IMG/VR virus record: IMGVR_UViG_3300025769_000516
Location: 1 to 31,092 of that record
DNA length: 31,092 nt
Reading direction: 5' to 3' (one strand)
Source of the DNA: a virus
Of the stretch, positions 29,881 through 31,092 are shown piece by piece (position 1 is the stretch's first letter; each line of letters begins with the position of its first letter). The notes under the pieces are model-generated. The model saw only the letters and a list, made by a program, of their open reading frames with translations. It ran no database searches and was not told where the DNA came from. The position numbers and the translations under genes were made by a program.

Positions 29881-30447
29881 CTAACTAGCAAGAGTCAGGT
29901 GATAAGGGCCGTATCCGGTAAGTGTGCATTCCCAGGACACGATGCTCGTAACTTCGTTAGACTCGGTGTAGCCGGTCAGGGTGCCGTAGCCCTCAACAGT
30001 TTCAGTGGTGCCAGTAGGGCCAACACGCTTAAAAGCAACACGTAAGCCATCAGCCACAGTGTTCTGCTCAGTCAGGCGAAGGATTTTATAAGCGGCATCG
30101 TTGAAGTCAGCAATACCGGAAAGAGAGATGCTGAAGCTCTTGGTGGTTGCTACAGCCTGGGAGTAGCCCTTGGTATCGTCGTCGTAGGTGTAGACCTCTT
30201 CAGAACCGGTGTCAGTCTCAAGAGCAGCGTTCGTCAAGCTAGCCAGACGGATACCAGGGTCAGTGCCGTCCATTGCATAAGGAGTGGAGGCTACAGTGAA
30301 GATGCCGTTGCTGTAGGAAACGGTAGCGTCGGAAGCTGGAGGGGTGGTGCTGTCCAGTGCTGGGTTGGTCGCGAAATCGGTGATCAGCGAGTTCTGAACA
30401 GGGACAATGTAAAAGTCGTAGCCGAATGCGGCTGAAAAGTTTGCCAT
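29881..30447 (-). CDS. Major tail tube protein, 188 aa
   Basis: ATG at 30447 (MANFSAAFGYDFYIVPVQNS). Beta-rich, with the pattern of phage tail tube subunits: KSFSISLSGIADFNDAAYKI, LRVAFKRVGPTGTTETVEGY, GTLTGYTESNEVTSIVSWEC. It stacks in rings around the tape measure to form the tail shaft. The gene ends in TAG and the frame stays open beyond it (see the extension entry). A terminator follows and the leader contains an imperfect hairpin, so the message is separate and probably abundant. There is no usual Shine-Dalgarno site: the leader just before the ATG reads TTTCTCCT. Confidence 0.85.
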   Translation of the reverse strand: MANFSAAFGYDFYIVPVQNSLITDFATNPALDSTTPPASDATVSYSNGIFTVASTPYAMDGTDPGIRLASLTNAALETDTGSEEVYTYDDDTKGYSQAVATTKSFSISLSGIADFNDAAYKILRLTEQNTVADGLRVAFKRVGPTGTTETVEGYGTLTGYTESNEVTSIVSWECTLTGYGPYHLTLAS

Positions 30448-30484
30448 AGGAGAAACGGGCGAAAACCCGCATGAAGGTACCTCA

Positions 30485-30499
30485 GACCCTCATGGGGTC
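30485..30499 (-). other. Hairpin between tail completion and tail tube genes
   Basis: GACCC-CATGA-GGGTC, a five-pair stem in the leader region. No U tract follows on either strand, so it is not a clear terminator; it may be a processing or stability element. Confidence 0.35.
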
Positions 30500-30505
30500 G
30501 TTGCC

Positions 30506-30515
30506 TTAGATTGCC
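30506..30515 (-). promoter_or_regulatory. GGNANNCTAA variant before tail tube gene
   Basis: GGCAATCTAA, 58 bases before the ATG at 30447. Loose match, similar in form to that at 7108; distance differs from most copies, as for the capsid gene. Confidence 0.3.
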
Positions 30516-30523
30516 AAACCTCT

Positions 30524-30958
30524 TTATTCTGCCAAGATTGGCATATCCCCTTTGATCACCAGCATTGTCTGAACCTGTGCCCCAATACCGTCAGCCACTG
30601 CAACGGTTTCAAAGCTCAAAGAACCAGCAAAACGTTGCATAGCACGAGCGACTGCAGCTGTCAATTGTAAGCCAGTAGAAGGCTCCCAGCAGATAAAGAA
30701 GACCTTCCAATCAATGTATATGTCGGATCCTGACGTCAGGTAATCGCGACGCTTTACATCTGCAGCATCATGAATGACGACCTCGACACCGCTGATTGAC
30801 TTGATAGCAGGCAAGTCTTGGCCTGGAGTGACGATTGACATGGCAGGGCCTGTTTGACCAGCCCTGAAGGTATACTCGCCAATCAAAAGAGGGAAGCTAG
30901 AATCAGCGGCCAAGGTGTCGTAAATAACCTGTGCTGAAGTAGGAAATTGTTGTGCCAC
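30524..30958 (-). CDS. Tail completion/terminator-like protein, 144 aa
   Basis: GTG start at 30958 (MAQQFPTSAQVIYDTLAADS). Mixed alpha/beta: an N-terminal helix, strands (SISGVEVVIHDAADVKRRDY, WKVFFICWEPSTG), a helix (QLTAAVARAMQRFAG) and a final strand pair. That order, the length and the position just before the tail tube gene match the tail completion or tail terminator proteins of long-tailed phages, which cap the tube. No family name is assigned with certainty. Confidence 0.65.
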   Translation of the reverse strand: MAQQFPTSAQVIYDTLAADSSFPLLIGEYTFRAGQTGPAMSIVTPGQDLPAIKSISGVEVVIHDAADVKRRDYLTSGSDIYIDWKVFFICWEPSTGLQLTAAVARAMQRFAGSLSFETVAVADGIGAQVQTMLVIKGDMPILAE

Positions 30959-30976
30959 AGGCTTAAAAACGCTATT

Positions 30977-30986
30977 CTAGTGTACC
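30977..30986 (-). promoter_or_regulatory. GGNANNCTAG variant before tail-completion gene
   Basis: GGTACACTAG (one mismatch from the strict form), 18 bases before the GTG at 30958. Confidence 0.4.
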
Positions 30987-30999
30987 TTCGTCGGTAGAC

Positions 31000-31092
31000 T
31001 TAGGTCAAGACATACCACCCGGAGGCCAAGCGCTGATGAAAGAACACTTCTCCAGTGGTGCCGTCTTTACTGATATCTGAGATGCACCGATC
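31000..31092 (-). CDS. C-terminal end of an unidentified gene
   Basis: The frame is open from the right edge to a TAA at 31002-31000 and codes 30 residues (DRCISDISKDGTTGEVFFHQ, then RLASGWYVLT). The stretch looks coding, with the usual 41-base gap and promoter-like element before the next gene. The start lies outside the window and nothing can be said about function; a head-tail connector would be usual at this position. Confidence 0.5.
   Translation of the reverse strand, partial: DRCISDISKDGTTGEVFFHQRLASGWYVLT

Noticed and set aside
29881-29883. Reassignment of TAG to an amino acid in this phage
   Set aside because: TAG ends other genes here (for example at 21427, 25725, 19747) where the frame closes at once or a new gene starts, so the code appears standard.
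30485-30499. Terminator before the tail tube gene
   Set aside because: A short stem is present but neither strand has a T run after it.
1-31092. tRNA genes, CRISPR arrays, integrase or attachment sites
   Set aside because: Nothing with the right structure or motifs was seen on either strand.

Overview
The window is part of a tailed-phage genome, most likely a long-tailed (siphovirus-type) phage of marine cyanobacteria. Support for this: an HK97-type capsid gene, a tail tube gene, an 1140-residue tape measure, many modular tail-fibre/adhesin genes of the kind seen in cyanophages, several small lysine-rich proteins typical of cyanophages, and moderate GC. The host assignment is inference. No integrase, tRNA, CRISPR array or insertion sequence was seen. 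No terminase, portal or replication gene lies in the window.

Layout. Nearly everything is coded on the minus strand, so transcription runs from right to left. From 31092 down: the end of an unidentified gene; a tail-completion-like protein (30524-30958); the tail tube protein (29881-30447), followed after one amber codon by an in-frame 87-codon open stretch; the tape measure (26099-29521); tail-tip and hub proteins (23032-25705); several small beta-rich virion proteins (21427-22992); a 553-residue protein with 69 cysteines (19747-21408); a series of modular adhesins (16233-19711); two cysteine-cluster proteins (14953-15945); scaffold (14178-14906), major capsid protein (13086-13979), a small head protein (12616-12951), and two large virion proteins (8583-12526). 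The far left (7739-3381 and beyond) mixes small basic and membrane proteins, an HNH-AP2 homing endonuclease, a collagen-like fibre-associated protein and the N-terminal 1116 residues of a large tail fibre that runs off the left edge. Two small plus-strand units (4672-5498 and 7154-7783) interrupt the minus-strand layout.

How it works together. Most minus-strand genes appear to be virion parts: head shell, tail shaft, tail tip and a large set of receptor-binding or decoration proteins. Strong intrinsic terminators isolate the most abundant products (capsid, small head protein, tail tube). A previously unfamiliar 10-base element, GGNATNCTAG read on the minus strand, sits 17-21 bases before the start codon of thirteen genes (allowing near matches) and also follows the terminator upstream of the capsid gene. 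I read it as a candidate phage-specific promoter or mRNA leader element; it is the most striking regulatory signal in the window. The second main observation is the likely amber readthrough of the tail tube gene, which would add a beta-rich domain to a fraction of tube subunits.
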